Source: DASUCS01 sp041166745 (GTDB lineage Bacteria; Actinomycetota; Acidimicrobiia; Acidimicrobiales; JACDCH01). Taken from it: DNA of 64,000 bases. The position numbers were made by a program, and so were the translations under genes. Location of the stretch: positions 1 through 64,000 of the forward strand of contig JBEEGH010000002.1 of NCBI GenBank assembly GCA_041166745.1, read 5' to 3'. A model generated the notes under the pieces. The model ran no database searches. It saw nothing but the letters and a program-made list of their open reading frames with translations, and had not been told where the DNA came from. How positions within the stretch are numbered: position 1 is the stretch's first letter; each line of letters starts with the position of its first letter. This document shows positions 18,745 through 26,861 of the stretch, one piece after another.

Positions 18745-19254
18745 CTACTCCTTCCTGGCCAACACGATGGCGCCGACCAGCGCGGCGAGGAGCAGCACGG
18801 ACACGACTTCGAACGGCACCAGGTACGTCGAGAAGATGGAGTCGCTCACGTCGGCGGTGAGTTGGTGCGAGCCGGGCGGAAGCTTGTCGGAGCCGAACGC
18901 GTCGATGAGCGCGTAGCCGAGGACGCCCGCGATCGCGACGGCGACGCCGATGCCCACCGGCCAGTTGCGACCCGTGAGTCGCGGCTCTGCCCCGATCGGC
19001 GCGCGGGTGAGCATGATGCCGAAGAGGAACAGCACGACGATGGCGCCGATGTAGACGAGGATCTGCGTGATGCCCACGAACTCGGCGCCGAGCAGCAGGA
19101 AGCTGGCGCCGACACCGGCCAGCACGGCGACGAGATAGAGCGCGGCCCGCACGACGTTGTTCGTCGTGACCACCAGGAGCGCGCCCACGACGACGACCGC
19201 GGCAATCACACCGAACGCGATGTGTTGCGCCACCATCGTCTCGCCGACGAACAT
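18745..19254 (-). CDS. nuoJ: Complex I subunit J, second (11-gene) operon
   Basis: A 169-aa membrane subunit with five helices. The TM3 pi-bulge region FVGITQILVYIGAIVVLFLF is well conserved and takes part in coupling quinone reduction to proton movement. The ATG at 19254 overlaps the nuoI stop as TAATG, favouring reinitiation; ATG 19236 is an internal alternative. It ends in VLARKE like its counterpart in the other operon. Confidence 0.95.
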   Translation of the reverse strand: MFVGETMVAQHIAFGVIAAVVVVGALLVVTTNNVVRAALYLVAVLAGVGASFLLLGAEFVGITQILVYIGAIVVLFLFGIMLTRAPIGAEPRLTGRNWPVGIGVAVAIAGVLGYALIDAFGSDKLPPGSHQLTADVSDSIFSTYLVPFEVVSVLLLAALVGAIVLARKE

Positions 19255-19814
19255 TACTTGGCGCCCTTCTTCGGGAGCTTCTTGACCTTCGCCTCGGATC
19301 CAGCTTCGTAGGGCTCGTACTCGGGAACGGTGTCCATCCACTCGCCGAGACGCTCCTTGTCGTGGAGCAGGTCGGCGATGCGCGGCTCGGAGTACTCGTA
19401 TTCGGGTGTCCAGAACAACGCATCGAAGGGACAAACCTCGACGCAGATGCCGCAGTACATGCAGAGCGCGTAGTCGATGTCGAAGCGATCGAGTGCGCTG
19501 ACGGTTCGTTCCTTGCCGCCTTCGCGTCGCGGCGGCGCCTTGTACTTGTGTCCCTCGATGTAGATGCACCAGTCGGGACAGCTACGGGCGCACAGCATGC
19601 ACACCGTGCAGTTCTCCTCGAGCAGCGCGATCACGCCGCGGGCGCGGGTCGGAGGCGCCTCTTTGACATGCGGGTACTGCACGGTGTGCGCACCCTTGCT
19701 CGGGCTCGGGATGAGCTTCTTCAACCCCTCGTTGGGGAACATCGTCTTGGTCATCTCTTTGAACGTGACGCCCAAGCCCTTGATCAGGCCGGGAACCTTG
19801 GGCTTCGGAGGCAT
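19254..19814 (-). CDS. nuoI: Complex I subunit I (2x[4Fe-4S]), second (11-gene) operon
   Basis: The 186-aa TYKY-type subunit carries clusters N6a/N6b that pass electrons towards NuoB. Two full motifs are visible, CTVCMLCARSCP and CMYCGICVEVCP. The start is ATG 19814 (MPPKPKVPGLIKGLGVTFKE), which overlaps the nuoH stop as TGATG; the long open frame upstream of it is only a shadow of nuoH. With no NuoEFG in this operon, NuoI is the outermost iron-sulfur subunit and so the likely docking face for whatever donor feeds this complex. The tail is Lys-rich (KVKKLPKKGAK). Confidence 0.95.
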   Translation of the reverse strand: MPPKPKVPGLIKGLGVTFKEMTKTMFPNEGLKKLIPSPSKGAHTVQYPHVKEAPPTRARGVIALLEENCTVCMLCARSCPDWCIYIEGHKYKAPPRREGGKERTVSALDRFDIDYALCMYCGICVEVCPFDALFWTPEYEYSEPRIADLLHDKERLGEWMDTVPEYEPYEAGSEAKVKKLPKKGAK

Positions 19815-20842
19815 CAAAACACGACCTTCAGGATGGCGGTGAGGAAGATGTTGGCGAGCGACAACGGGATGAGGAACGTCCAGGCCACCTTCTGCAGCTG
19901 GTCCTCGCGGAAGCGTGGATAGGTGAAGCGCACGAAGAAGATCACACCGGCGATCACGATGATCTTGGTGAACAGGATCAGCGGCCCGACCACATTCATG
20001 TAGTTGGCCGTGAGATCGAGGCCCGGTAGATACCAGCCGCCGAGGAACAGCGTCGCCGCCAGCGCGCCGAACGCGCCGACCGAAGCGAACTCGGCGATGA
20101 AGAACAACAGGAACCGCAGTCCGGAGTACTCGGTCATGTAGCCGGCAACGATCTCGGACTCGGCCACCGGCATGTCGAACGGCGTCTGCGTGAGCTCGGC
20201 CTGGGCGGCAATGAGGAAGATCATGAAGCCGACGAACTGCGTGAGGATGTACGGGTTCCCTATCGCGCCGAGCCCGAAGATCTCGCCGTTGGCTTGCGCG
20301 GCGACGATGCCCTGCATGTTCATCGTTCCGGCTTGGATCACGACACCGACGACGGCGAGCACCATCGGCAGCTCGTAGGCGATGAGCTGGCCGGCAGCCC
20401 GCAGGCCGCCGAGCAGCGAGTACTTGTTGGCCGACGCCCATCCGGCGATGAGAATGCCGATCACCGAGATCGACGACACAGCCAATGCGTAGAAGATGCC
20501 GACATCGAGGTTCGTGAAGTACGCGTCGGGCCCGAAAGGCACCACGACGTACACGAGGAGCACCGACGCCACGATGAGGTAGGGCGCCAGCTTGAACAGC
20601 TTCTCGTCGGCCTTGGCCGGAACGATGTCTTCCTTTTGCAGCGACTTGCCGACCTCGGCCAGCAGTTGCAGCTGACCGTGTGGTCCGGCTTCCATGGGCC
20701 CGAGCCGGCTCTGCATGAAGCTCGACATCTTGAACAGGAACAGGTTGACGAACGCGCCGGCGGGCAAGAGCACGCAGAGCAGCACCGCGATGCTCTTGAC
20801 GATCGTCTGCTGCCAATAGGCAAGATGAATCGCGAGTGTCAC
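19814..20842 (-). CDS. nuoH: Complex I subunit H, second (11-gene) operon
   Basis: A 342-aa membrane subunit that forms the quinone tunnel with NuoB and NuoD. The TPFDMPVAESEIVAGYMTEY loop with its acidic residues and the MQSRLGPMEAGPHG segment are the family hallmarks. The start is GTG 20842, overlapping the nuoD stop as GTGA. It is shorter than the paralogue in the 14-gene operon (404 aa), which carries an extra C-terminal tail. Confidence 0.96.
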   Translation of the reverse strand: MTLAIHLAYWQQTIVKSIAVLLCVLLPAGAFVNLFLFKMSSFMQSRLGPMEAGPHGQLQLLAEVGKSLQKEDIVPAKADEKLFKLAPYLIVASVLLVYVVVPFGPDAYFTNLDVGIFYALAVSSISVIGILIAGWASANKYSLLGGLRAAGQLIAYELPMVLAVVGVVIQAGTMNMQGIVAAQANGEIFGLGAIGNPYILTQFVGFMIFLIAAQAELTQTPFDMPVAESEIVAGYMTEYSGLRFLLFFIAEFASVGAFGALAATLFLGGWYLPGLDLTANYMNVVGPLILFTKIIVIAGVIFFVRFTYPRFREDQLQKVAWTFLIPLSLANIFLTAILKVVF

Positions 20843-22014
20843 CGGTCGATGTCACCCAGGATGAAGTAGAGGCTGCCGAGGATCGTGATGACGTCGGGAA
20901 CGTAGACGCCGCGCAGCACCCAAGGCGCGATCGACACGTTGTTGAAGCTGGCGCTGCGGATCTTCACTCGGAAGGGCCCGAGATCGCCTCTGCTGACGAT
21001 GTAGTAGCCCATCGCGCCGAGCGGGTTCTCGGTCTCGACGTAGGCCTCGCCTTCAGGCACCTTGATGATGCGCGGCACCTTGGCCATGATCGAACCGCCG
21101 GGGAGTCCGTCGAGCAACTGGTCGACGAGCTTCGTGGCCTCGCGGGTCTCCTGCATCCGCACCCAGTAGCGGGCGAACGAGTCGCCGTCGGGGTGCGTCC
21201 ACACCTGCCAGTCGAGTTGGTCGTACGGCAGGGGTGAGAGCTTGCTGTCGCGGCGGATGTCCCAGTCGACGCCGCTGGCGCGGATGTTCGCGCCGGACAG
21301 TCCGTACGAGAGCCCGATCTCGGCCGGGATCACGCCGATACCGCGCATGCGCGCCTGGAAGATCTCGTTGCCGACGAGCAGCTCTTCCATCTCGTCGCAG
21401 AACTCGCGCATGCGTTGCATCACGCGCTTGGTCTCGTCGATCCAACCCTTGGGGAGATCGTCTTTCAAGCCGCCGATGCGATCGAAGTTCGGGTGGAAAC
21501 GTCCGCCGGTCACGGCCTCGATCTGGTTGAGCACGAACTCACGGTCGCGGAACGCGTAGAACGCCGCGGTCATCGCCCCGAGCTGCAGTCCCATCTCGCC
21601 GAGGAACAGCCCGATGTTGGCGACGCGGGCCATCTCGAACAGGATCGTGCGGATCCATTGGGCGCGGGGCGGGGCCTCGACATCCATGAGCTTCTCGGCC
21701 GCCAGAATGAACGGCACTTCGTTGGCGAAGCTCGAGAGCCAATCGATGCGATTGATGAGCGTGGTGATCTGCGGATACGTGCGGACCTCGACGAGCTTCT
21801 CGTAGCCGCGGTGCATGTAGCCCATGACGGGATCGGCCGAGACGACCTGCTCGCCGTCGAGCTTGACGATGATGCGCAGCGTGCCGTGGGTGGCCGGGTG
21901 CTGCGGGCCGAGGTTGAGCGTCATGCCCTCGGTCTCGAGCTCGACGTTGACGCGTGCATCGGCCGCTTGCCCGGCGATGTACTGGAGCTGCTGACGATCG
22001 GAGACGGCGGTCAT
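20839..22014 (-). CDS. nuoD: Complex I subunit D (49 kDa), second (11-gene) operon
   Basis: The 391-aa subunit lines the quinone-binding site, together with NuoB. GPQHPATHGTLR near residue 33 contains the quinone-site histidine loop and a conserved arginine, and VMGYMHRGYEKL follows. The long central helices and the C-terminal SFNNVSIAPWVLRG are intact. The nickel-ligand cysteines of ancestral hydrogenases are absent, as expected. It follows nuoC with a 4-nt overlap. Confidence 0.96.
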   Translation of the reverse strand: MTAVSDRQQLQYIAGQAADARVNVELETEGMTLNLGPQHPATHGTLRIIVKLDGEQVVSADPVMGYMHRGYEKLVEVRTYPQITTLINRIDWLSSFANEVPFILAAEKLMDVEAPPRAQWIRTILFEMARVANIGLFLGEMGLQLGAMTAAFYAFRDREFVLNQIEAVTGGRFHPNFDRIGGLKDDLPKGWIDETKRVMQRMREFCDEMEELLVGNEIFQARMRGIGVIPAEIGLSYGLSGANIRASGVDWDIRRDSKLSPLPYDQLDWQVWTHPDGDSFARYWVRMQETREATKLVDQLLDGLPGGSIMAKVPRIIKVPEGEAYVETENPLGAMGYYIVSRGDLGPFRVKIRSASFNNVSIAPWVLRGVYVPDVITILGSLYFILGDIDR

Positions 22015-22730
22015 TCGGGGAGCGCCTCCTCCTCGTCGCCTTCGCTCGGATCTTCACCCGGCATCGGCTCGACGTCGACGATGCCGGGCCACGGCTTCAC
22101 GACCCGAGGCAGGAGCGGGTAGTCCTTGCGCAACGGGAAGCCTTCGAACTCCGAGGGCAGGTAGATGTGGCGCAATCCGGGGTGGCCCTCGAAGTTGATG
22201 CCGTACATCTCCCAGGTTTCGCGTTCGTGCCAGTCGGCGCCGTGGAACACGCCCGTCCACGTGGGCATCGTGAGGGTGTCGTCGGGAACGTCGGACTTCA
22301 GCAGCACGCCGACGTGGCGGTTGCGGACGTCGGCGACGCGCGCCAGCAGCTGGAAGCGCGTGTCGCCGCCGGCAAACCCGGGCTCGAGATCCCACGGCTG
22401 GTTCAGCTTCTCGGAGAGCGGCGTGTCGACCTCGGCGTCTTCGTAACGACCGAAGGGCGACGGCATCCAGTCGATGGCAGAGAGGAAGTCGAACCAGCTG
22501 AACCCGAACTTGTGCTTGGCGAGCTCTGCGGTGGTCTGCCACGCGGCCGCGCTGACGCGGATCCAGAGGTCGTCGTTCGGCTTGAGATGGCTGCCGAGCA
22601 CGGCATCGCCGAGCTCGGACTCGAACGCCGCGAGCACGCCGGCGCGCAGGTCGTCGGTGGGCTCGGGCTCCGGTGTGGGTTCCGGCGCCGGTGTCTCCGT
22701 CTCGGTATCAGCCGACGACAATTGGCTCAC
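22011..22730 (-). CDS. nuoC: Complex I subunit C (30 kDa), second (11-gene) operon
   Basis: The 239-aa subunit packs against NuoD in the peripheral arm. The 30-kDa signature is visible as ERETWEMYGINFEGHPGL, then FEGFPLRKDYPL. The N-terminus has a Glu/Pro/Thr-rich acidic spacer (ETETPAPEPTPEPEP), and the C-terminus is acidic too. The start is either GTG 22730, overlapping nuoB by 23 bp, or TTG 22721, which is better spaced from GGAGAG. The counterpart in the other operon is shorter (162 aa) and lacks the acidic spacer. Confidence 0.93.
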   Translation of the reverse strand: MSQLSSADTETETPAPEPTPEPEPTDDLRAGVLAAFESELGDAVLGSHLKPNDDLWIRVSAAAWQTTAELAKHKFGFSWFDFLSAIDWMPSPFGRYEDAEVDTPLSEKLNQPWDLEPGFAGGDTRFQLLARVADVRNRHVGVLLKSDVPDDTLTMPTWTGVFHGADWHERETWEMYGINFEGHPGLRHIYLPSEFEGFPLRKDYPLLPRVVKPWPGIVDVEPMPGEDPSEGDEEEALPE

Positions 22731-23208
22731 CTCTCCAACGCGAGGCCATGTCCTCGTTTTGGATGCGTTCTTGCAGCAGCACGATGCCCTCGAGCAGCGC
22801 CTCGGGCCGCGGCGGGCAGCCCGGTACGTACACGTCGACGGGGATGATCTGGTCGACGCCCTTGGTGACGGAGTAGCTGTCCCAGTACGGCCCGCCACAG
22901 TTGGCGCACGAGCCCATCGAGATCACGTACTTGGGGTCGGGCATCTGCTCGTAGAGCCGCTTGATGGCCGGGACGATCTTGTCGGTGACCGTGCCCGAGA
23001 TGACCACGAGGTCGGCCTGGCGGGGGCTGGCCGGCAGCGGGATGACGCCGAGGCGCATGACGTCGTACCGGGGTGACCCGAAGGCCGCGCCCATCTCGAT
23101 GGCGCAGCAGGCGAGGCCCCATTGGTAGACCCACAAGGAGTACTTGCGGGCCGTGTTCAGCAGCTTGGTCAGCGGCTGAGGAACCTTGCCGCTTTCGACG
23201 AGACCCAT
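22708..23208 (-). CDS. nuoB: Complex I subunit B (PSST, cluster N2), second (11-gene) operon
   Basis: The 166-aa subunit binds cluster N2, the last electron carrier before quinone. All four cysteine ligands are present: the tandem pair in GLACCAIEM, one in SMGSCANCGGPY and one in VPGCPPRPEAL. The start is ATG 23208, with the ribosome site GGAGAC overlapping the TAG stop of nuoA; a longer in-frame extension to 23235 would run into nuoA. Confidence 0.97.
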   Translation of the reverse strand: MGLVESGKVPQPLTKLLNTARKYSLWVYQWGLACCAIEMGAAFGSPRYDVMRLGVIPLPASPRQADLVVISGTVTDKIVPAIKRLYEQMPDPKYVISMGSCANCGGPYWDSYSVTKGVDQIIPVDVYVPGCPPRPEALLEGIVLLQERIQNEDMASRWRGEPIVVG

Positions 23209-23215
23209 GCGTCTC

Positions 23216-23581
23216 CTAGATCCAGCGGAGAACACCCTTACGCCAGGCGTAAAGGAGTCCGAGGGCGAGGATCACGATGAAGATCAGCATTTCGACGAGA
23301 CCGAAGACGTCGTAGACCTCGAGGCGCACGGCCCACGGGAAGATGAAGACAGCTTCGACGTCGAACAGCACGAACAGCACCGCGAAGATGTAGTAGCGGA
23401 TCTGACTCTGCGACCACCCGGTGCCGACGGGGTCGACGCCGGACTCGTAGGTGACGTACTTGTCCTTCTGGGGCCGGGTCGGGCGGATGAAGCTCCCGAG
23501 GCCCAGCACCCCCGCCACCAATGCCATCGCGACACCGAAGAAGATGACGGCGGTGAGGTAGTCCCGAAGGTACGCGGACAT
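23216..23581 (-). CDS. nuoA: Complex I subunit A, second (11-gene) operon
   Basis: A 121-aa, three-helix membrane subunit. The SQIRYYIFAVLFVLFDVEAV helix, followed by FIFPWA, holds the conserved acidic residue, and YESGVDPVG is the usual loop. This is the first gene of the operon. Upstream lie a 14-nt palindrome and a 48-nt palindrome, separating it from the nuoN stop of the preceding operon. Confidence 0.96.
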   Translation of the reverse strand: MSAYLRDYLTAVIFFGVAMALVAGVLGLGSFIRPTRPQKDKYVTYESGVDPVGTGWSQSQIRYYIFAVLFVLFDVEAVFIFPWAVRLEVYDVFGLVEMLIFIVILALGLLYAWRKGVLRWI

Positions 23582-23596
23582 GATTTTGGGAGCCTA

Positions 23597-23610
23597 GTGA
23601 AGGCCTTCAC
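23597..23610. promoter_or_regulatory. 14-nt perfect palindrome before nuoA of the 11-gene operon
   Basis: GTGAAGGCCTTCAC is self-complementary and sits 15 nt upstream of the nuoA start. On either side CCT and AGG can extend the pairing past one bulged base. It could be an operator or a 5' leader hairpin close to the ribosome site. No promoter consensus is convincing next to it. Confidence 0.4.
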
Positions 23611-23637
23611 AGGCCGCCAAAGACCCACCCACCATCG

Positions 23638-23685
23638 AAATCCCACTCATCCGTCTACAAATTTGTAGACGGATGAGTGGGATTT
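23638..23685. repeat. 48-nt perfect inverted repeat between the two complex I operons
   Basis: The left arm AAATCCCACTCATC + CGTCTACAAA is the exact reverse complement of the right arm TTTGTAGACG + GATGAGTGGGATTT, with no spacer. It lies 15 nt past the upstream nuoN stop and 56 nt before the next nuoA. As RNA it would fold into a very long stem with a tight loop, so a terminator, processing site or attenuator between the operons is likely; only TTT follows the stem. A second 48-nt element with the same ends lies at 46898-46945. Confidence 0.8.
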
Positions 23686-23700
23686 GCCAGGAGGGAGGAG

Positions 23701-25293
23701 TCATTTGGCGGGGGCGCTGACGGTGGGGACGGCGTCGTGGGAGGTGTCGGCGAGGGAGCCGGGGAGGAACCCGATGAACAGCGTCGCGGCGAACGACACC
23801 GCGAGCGCGAGCCCGGCTCCGATCGGGATCGGCAGCCGCTTGGGTCGAGCCGGAGCCTCGGCGTCGGCCCCCTCCTCCTCGTCGTCGCTCATGTACATGC
23901 TCACGGTGATCCGCAAGTAGAGGAACGCGGCGATGACCGCGGACACCATGGCGGTGACCGCCAGCGGCCACGAGTCGTCGTTGATCGCCGCTGTGAGGAC
24001 GTAGAACTTGGCGAAGAAGCCCGACGTGAGCGGCACGCCCGCCTGGGCGAACAGGAAGATGGCGAACACGAACGCCAGCAGAGGCTCCCGGCGGGAGAGC
24101 CCTCGGTAGTCGTCGAGTTTCGTGAGCGCGTCGCCCCGTCGCGACACCAACGTGACCACGCCGAACGACCCGACGACCATGAACGTGTAGGCCGCCAGGT
24201 AGAAGAGCGCGCCCGAGACACCGTCGGCCGTACCGGCCTGCACCCCCACCAGGATGAAGCCGGCGTGGTTGATCGACGAGTACGCCAGCATGCGCTTGAC
24301 GTCGGTCTGCACAACGGCGAGCACGGACCCGACGATCATCGTGGCAACGGCCAAGGCGTACAGATACGGCTGCCAGTCGGCTCGGTAGTCCGCGAAGGTC
24401 ACGACGAACACCCGCAACAGCCCCGCGAACCCGGCCGCTTTCACGGCGGAGGCCATGAAGGCCACGACGGGTGTCGGCGATCCCTCGTACACGTCCGGCG
24501 TCCACGAATGGAACGGGACGGCGGCGATCTTGAAGCCGAACCCCACGAGCAACAGCCCGAGGCCGGCGAGCAGGAGGGCGGGCGGATGGTCGGCCGGCAA
24601 CGTGAACGACGTGCCGTTCGCGCCGGTGACGATCACGCGACCGAAGTCGGCGACACGGGCCAGGTTGGTCGAGCCGGTCGAGCCATACACGAGCGCGATG
24701 CCGTACAGGAAGAACGCCGACGAGAACGCGCCGAGCACGAAGTATTTCATGCCGGCCTCCTGCGATTGCGCTCGTCGCAGGTGCATGGCGGCCAACACGT
24801 AGGCGGCGATCGACAGGATCTCGAGGCCGAGAAACATCACGATGAGATCGTTGGCCGACGCCATGATCACGCCGCCGGACGCCGACAGCAGCACCAACAC
24901 GTACAGCTCCGCGGCGTCGAGGCCTTCCCGGCGTAGGTATCCGTCGGCCAACAACGCCGCCAGGGCGACCGCGGTGCAGATGAGGAACGTGAAGAACACG
25001 GAGAAGCCGTCGACCGCGACGGCGCCCTTGATCGCCGTGTACGGCCCGTGGTTCGGATCGGTGACGTCGCGCCAGAGCGGGACCGCGGCGGCCATCGCGA
25101 CGGCGGCGATCACGACGGTGGCGATGGCGAAGAGGCTCGACCGCGCGCCCTTGCGCGTCATCGCGGCCCACCCGAGGATGAGGAAAGCTCCGCCGATGAG
25201 GATGAGCGCTGGCGCCAGCGCCTGCCAGTCGACCGGCGGCGTGGCGATCTTCAGCGCCACGTCGTTGCCGCTCTGCGCGAGGGTGCCCAACAT
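23701..25293 (-). CDS. nuoN: Complex I subunit N, 14-gene operon
   Basis: A 530-aa antiporter-like membrane subunit and proton channel of complex I. GFGFKIAAVPFHSWTPD, then YEGSPTPVVAFMASAVK, carries the channel lysines. An acidic cytoplasmic insert (SDDEEEGADAEAP) near 460-475 precedes the last helices. It is the last gene of the 14-gene operon; the 48-nt palindrome follows. Its ATG overlaps the nuoM stop (TGATG). Confidence 0.96.
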   Translation of the reverse strand: MLGTLAQSGNDVALKIATPPVDWQALAPALILIGGAFLILGWAAMTRKGARSSLFAIATVVIAAVAMAAAVPLWRDVTDPNHGPYTAIKGAVAVDGFSVFFTFLICTAVALAALLADGYLRREGLDAAELYVLVLLSASGGVIMASANDLIVMFLGLEILSIAAYVLAAMHLRRAQSQEAGMKYFVLGAFSSAFFLYGIALVYGSTGSTNLARVADFGRVIVTGANGTSFTLPADHPPALLLAGLGLLLVGFGFKIAAVPFHSWTPDVYEGSPTPVVAFMASAVKAAGFAGLLRVFVVTFADYRADWQPYLYALAVATMIVGSVLAVVQTDVKRMLAYSSINHAGFILVGVQAGTADGVSGALFYLAAYTFMVVGSFGVVTLVSRRGDALTKLDDYRGLSRREPLLAFVFAIFLFAQAGVPLTSGFFAKFYVLTAAINDDSWPLAVTAMVSAVIAAFLYLRITVSMYMSDDEEEGADAEAPARPKRLPIPIGAGLALAVSFAATLFIGFLPGSLADTSHDAVPTVSAPAK

Positions 25294-26861
25294 CAGCGCT
25301 TCGCCTTGTCAGATGCGGCGTCGGGTTGGTGGTAGCAGTTGCCGTCCGGCGCGGCGCAGCTGCCCACCTCGACGTGCGCGATGAGCGCCTCGACCGACGG
25401 TTGGATGCGGTCGAGTACCGGCTTCGGATACACGCCGAGGAACACGATGAGCGCGATCAACGGTGCGATCACCAAGCCCTCGGTCCACTTCATCTCCGCG
25501 AACGACGCGTTCTCCTCGTCCGGTTCGCCATGGAACACGCGCTGGTAGGCCCACAGGAGGTACACCGCCGCGAGGATCACCCCGGTGGCGGCGACGACCG
25601 TCCACCATCGCCGTGTCAGGAACGACCCGATGAGGATGAGGTACTCGCCGACGAACCCGTTGAGGCCCGGCAGCCCGATCGAGGAGAGCATCACGACCGT
25701 GAACACGCCGGCCATGACGGGCGCGGCCTTCTGCAGACCCTTCAGCTTGGCGATCTCACGCGTGTGTCGGCGGTCGTAGATGAACCCGACGAGGAGGAAC
25801 AGCGCGCCGGTCGAAAGACCGTGGTTGACCATCTGGAGCACGCCACCCTCGATGCCCTGCTGCGTGAGGGCGAACGTGCCCAACACAATGAACCCGAGAT
25901 GCGCGACCGACGAGTAGGCCACGAGCCGCTTGAGGTCTTTCTGCATCGTGGCGACGATGGCGCCGTAGATGATGCCGATCACGCCCAACGTGACCATGCC
26001 CGGAGCGAAGAACACGGTCGCCTCGGGGAACAGATACAAGCCGTAGCGGATCAGGCCGTACGTCCCGAGCTTCAGCATGACGCCCGCCAAGATCACCGAT
26101 CCGGCCGTCGGTGCCTCGGTGTGCGCGTCGGGCAACCAGGTGTGCACGGGGAACAACGGCACCTTGATCGCGAACGCGACCGCGAAACCGAGGAACAGCC
26201 ACCGGGCGACGTTCGTGTCGATGCCAGGTTGCGTTGCGATCGTGACCAGGTCGAACGTCAGCGGCCCACCGACAGCCTTCTGATGGAACACCGCGGTGCC
26301 GATCAGGGCGACGAGCATGAACGCCGAGCCGAGCATCGTGTAGAGGAAGAACTTCAGCGCGGCGTAGGTGCGGTTGCCGTAGCCCCACTGCCCGATGAGG
26401 AAGTACATCGGTACGAGCACGATCTCGAAGAAGACGAAGAAGAGAAAGAGGTCGAGCGCCAGGAACACGCCGAGACAACCCGCCTCGAGCACCAGCAACC
26501 ACGCATAGAAGGCCTTGTGGTCGTGGTGAGGATCGGTGCCGAGGATCGCGATCGGGAACAGCAGCCCGGTGAGCACGATGAGGAAGAGCGAGATGCCGTC
26601 GACGCCGACGGTCCAACTGATGCCGAAGCTGGCGATCCAGCTGTGATGGTTCTGGAGTTGGAATCCGGCGTCGTGCTGATTGAACTGCACGAGCACGGCG
26701 ACGCTCAACGCTCCCGTGAGCACGGTGATGAGCACCGCGATCATCTTGGTCAGGTCCGGCCGGCGGCGCGGCAGCAGCGCGACGATCGCGGCCCCGACGA
26801 ACGGCACGACGATGAGTGCGGTCAGCAGCGGGGTGCCGGGCACGTGTGCGCCGATTTCCAT
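25293..26861 (-). CDS. nuoM: Complex I subunit M, 14-gene operon
   Basis: A 522-aa antiporter-like subunit. LFLFFVFFEIVLVPMYFLIG and AIKVPLFPVHTWLPDAH, then TEAPTAGSVILAGVMLK, are diagnostic. ATG 26861 (MEIGAHVPG) overlaps the nuoL stop as TGATG; the longer open frame extending to 27521 is a shadow of nuoL. A Cys-containing tail (VGSCAAPDGNC) after the last helix is unusual and absent from the paralogue at 14770-16329. Confidence 0.96.
   Translation of the reverse strand: MEIGAHVPGTPLLTALIVVPFVGAAIVALLPRRRPDLTKMIAVLITVLTGALSVAVLVQFNQHDAGFQLQNHHSWIASFGISWTVGVDGISLFLIVLTGLLFPIAILGTDPHHDHKAFYAWLLVLEAGCLGVFLALDLFLFFVFFEIVLVPMYFLIGQWGYGNRTYAALKFFLYTMLGSAFMLVALIGTAVFHQKAVGGPLTFDLVTIATQPGIDTNVARWLFLGFAVAFAIKVPLFPVHTWLPDAHTEAPTAGSVILAGVMLKLGTYGLIRYGLYLFPEATVFFAPGMVTLGVIGIIYGAIVATMQKDLKRLVAYSSVAHLGFIVLGTFALTQQGIEGGVLQMVNHGLSTGALFLLVGFIYDRRHTREIAKLKGLQKAAPVMAGVFTVVMLSSIGLPGLNGFVGEYLILIGSFLTRRWWTVVAATGVILAAVYLLWAYQRVFHGEPDEENASFAEMKWTEGLVIAPLIALIVFLGVYPKPVLDRIQPSVEALIAHVEVGSCAAPDGNCYHQPDAASDKAKR

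Noticed and set aside
19815..20855. Possible NuoI with a long N-terminal extension (in-frame opening up to 20855)
   Set aside because: The extension is the nuoH gene in another frame. The ATG at 19814 gives a normal NuoI and a TGATG joint.
23638..23685. Palindrome as the footprint of a transposon or part of a CRISPR array
   Set aside because: There is only one perfect copy here, with no target duplication, transposase, direct repeats or spacers. A terminator-like or structured intergenic element fits better.
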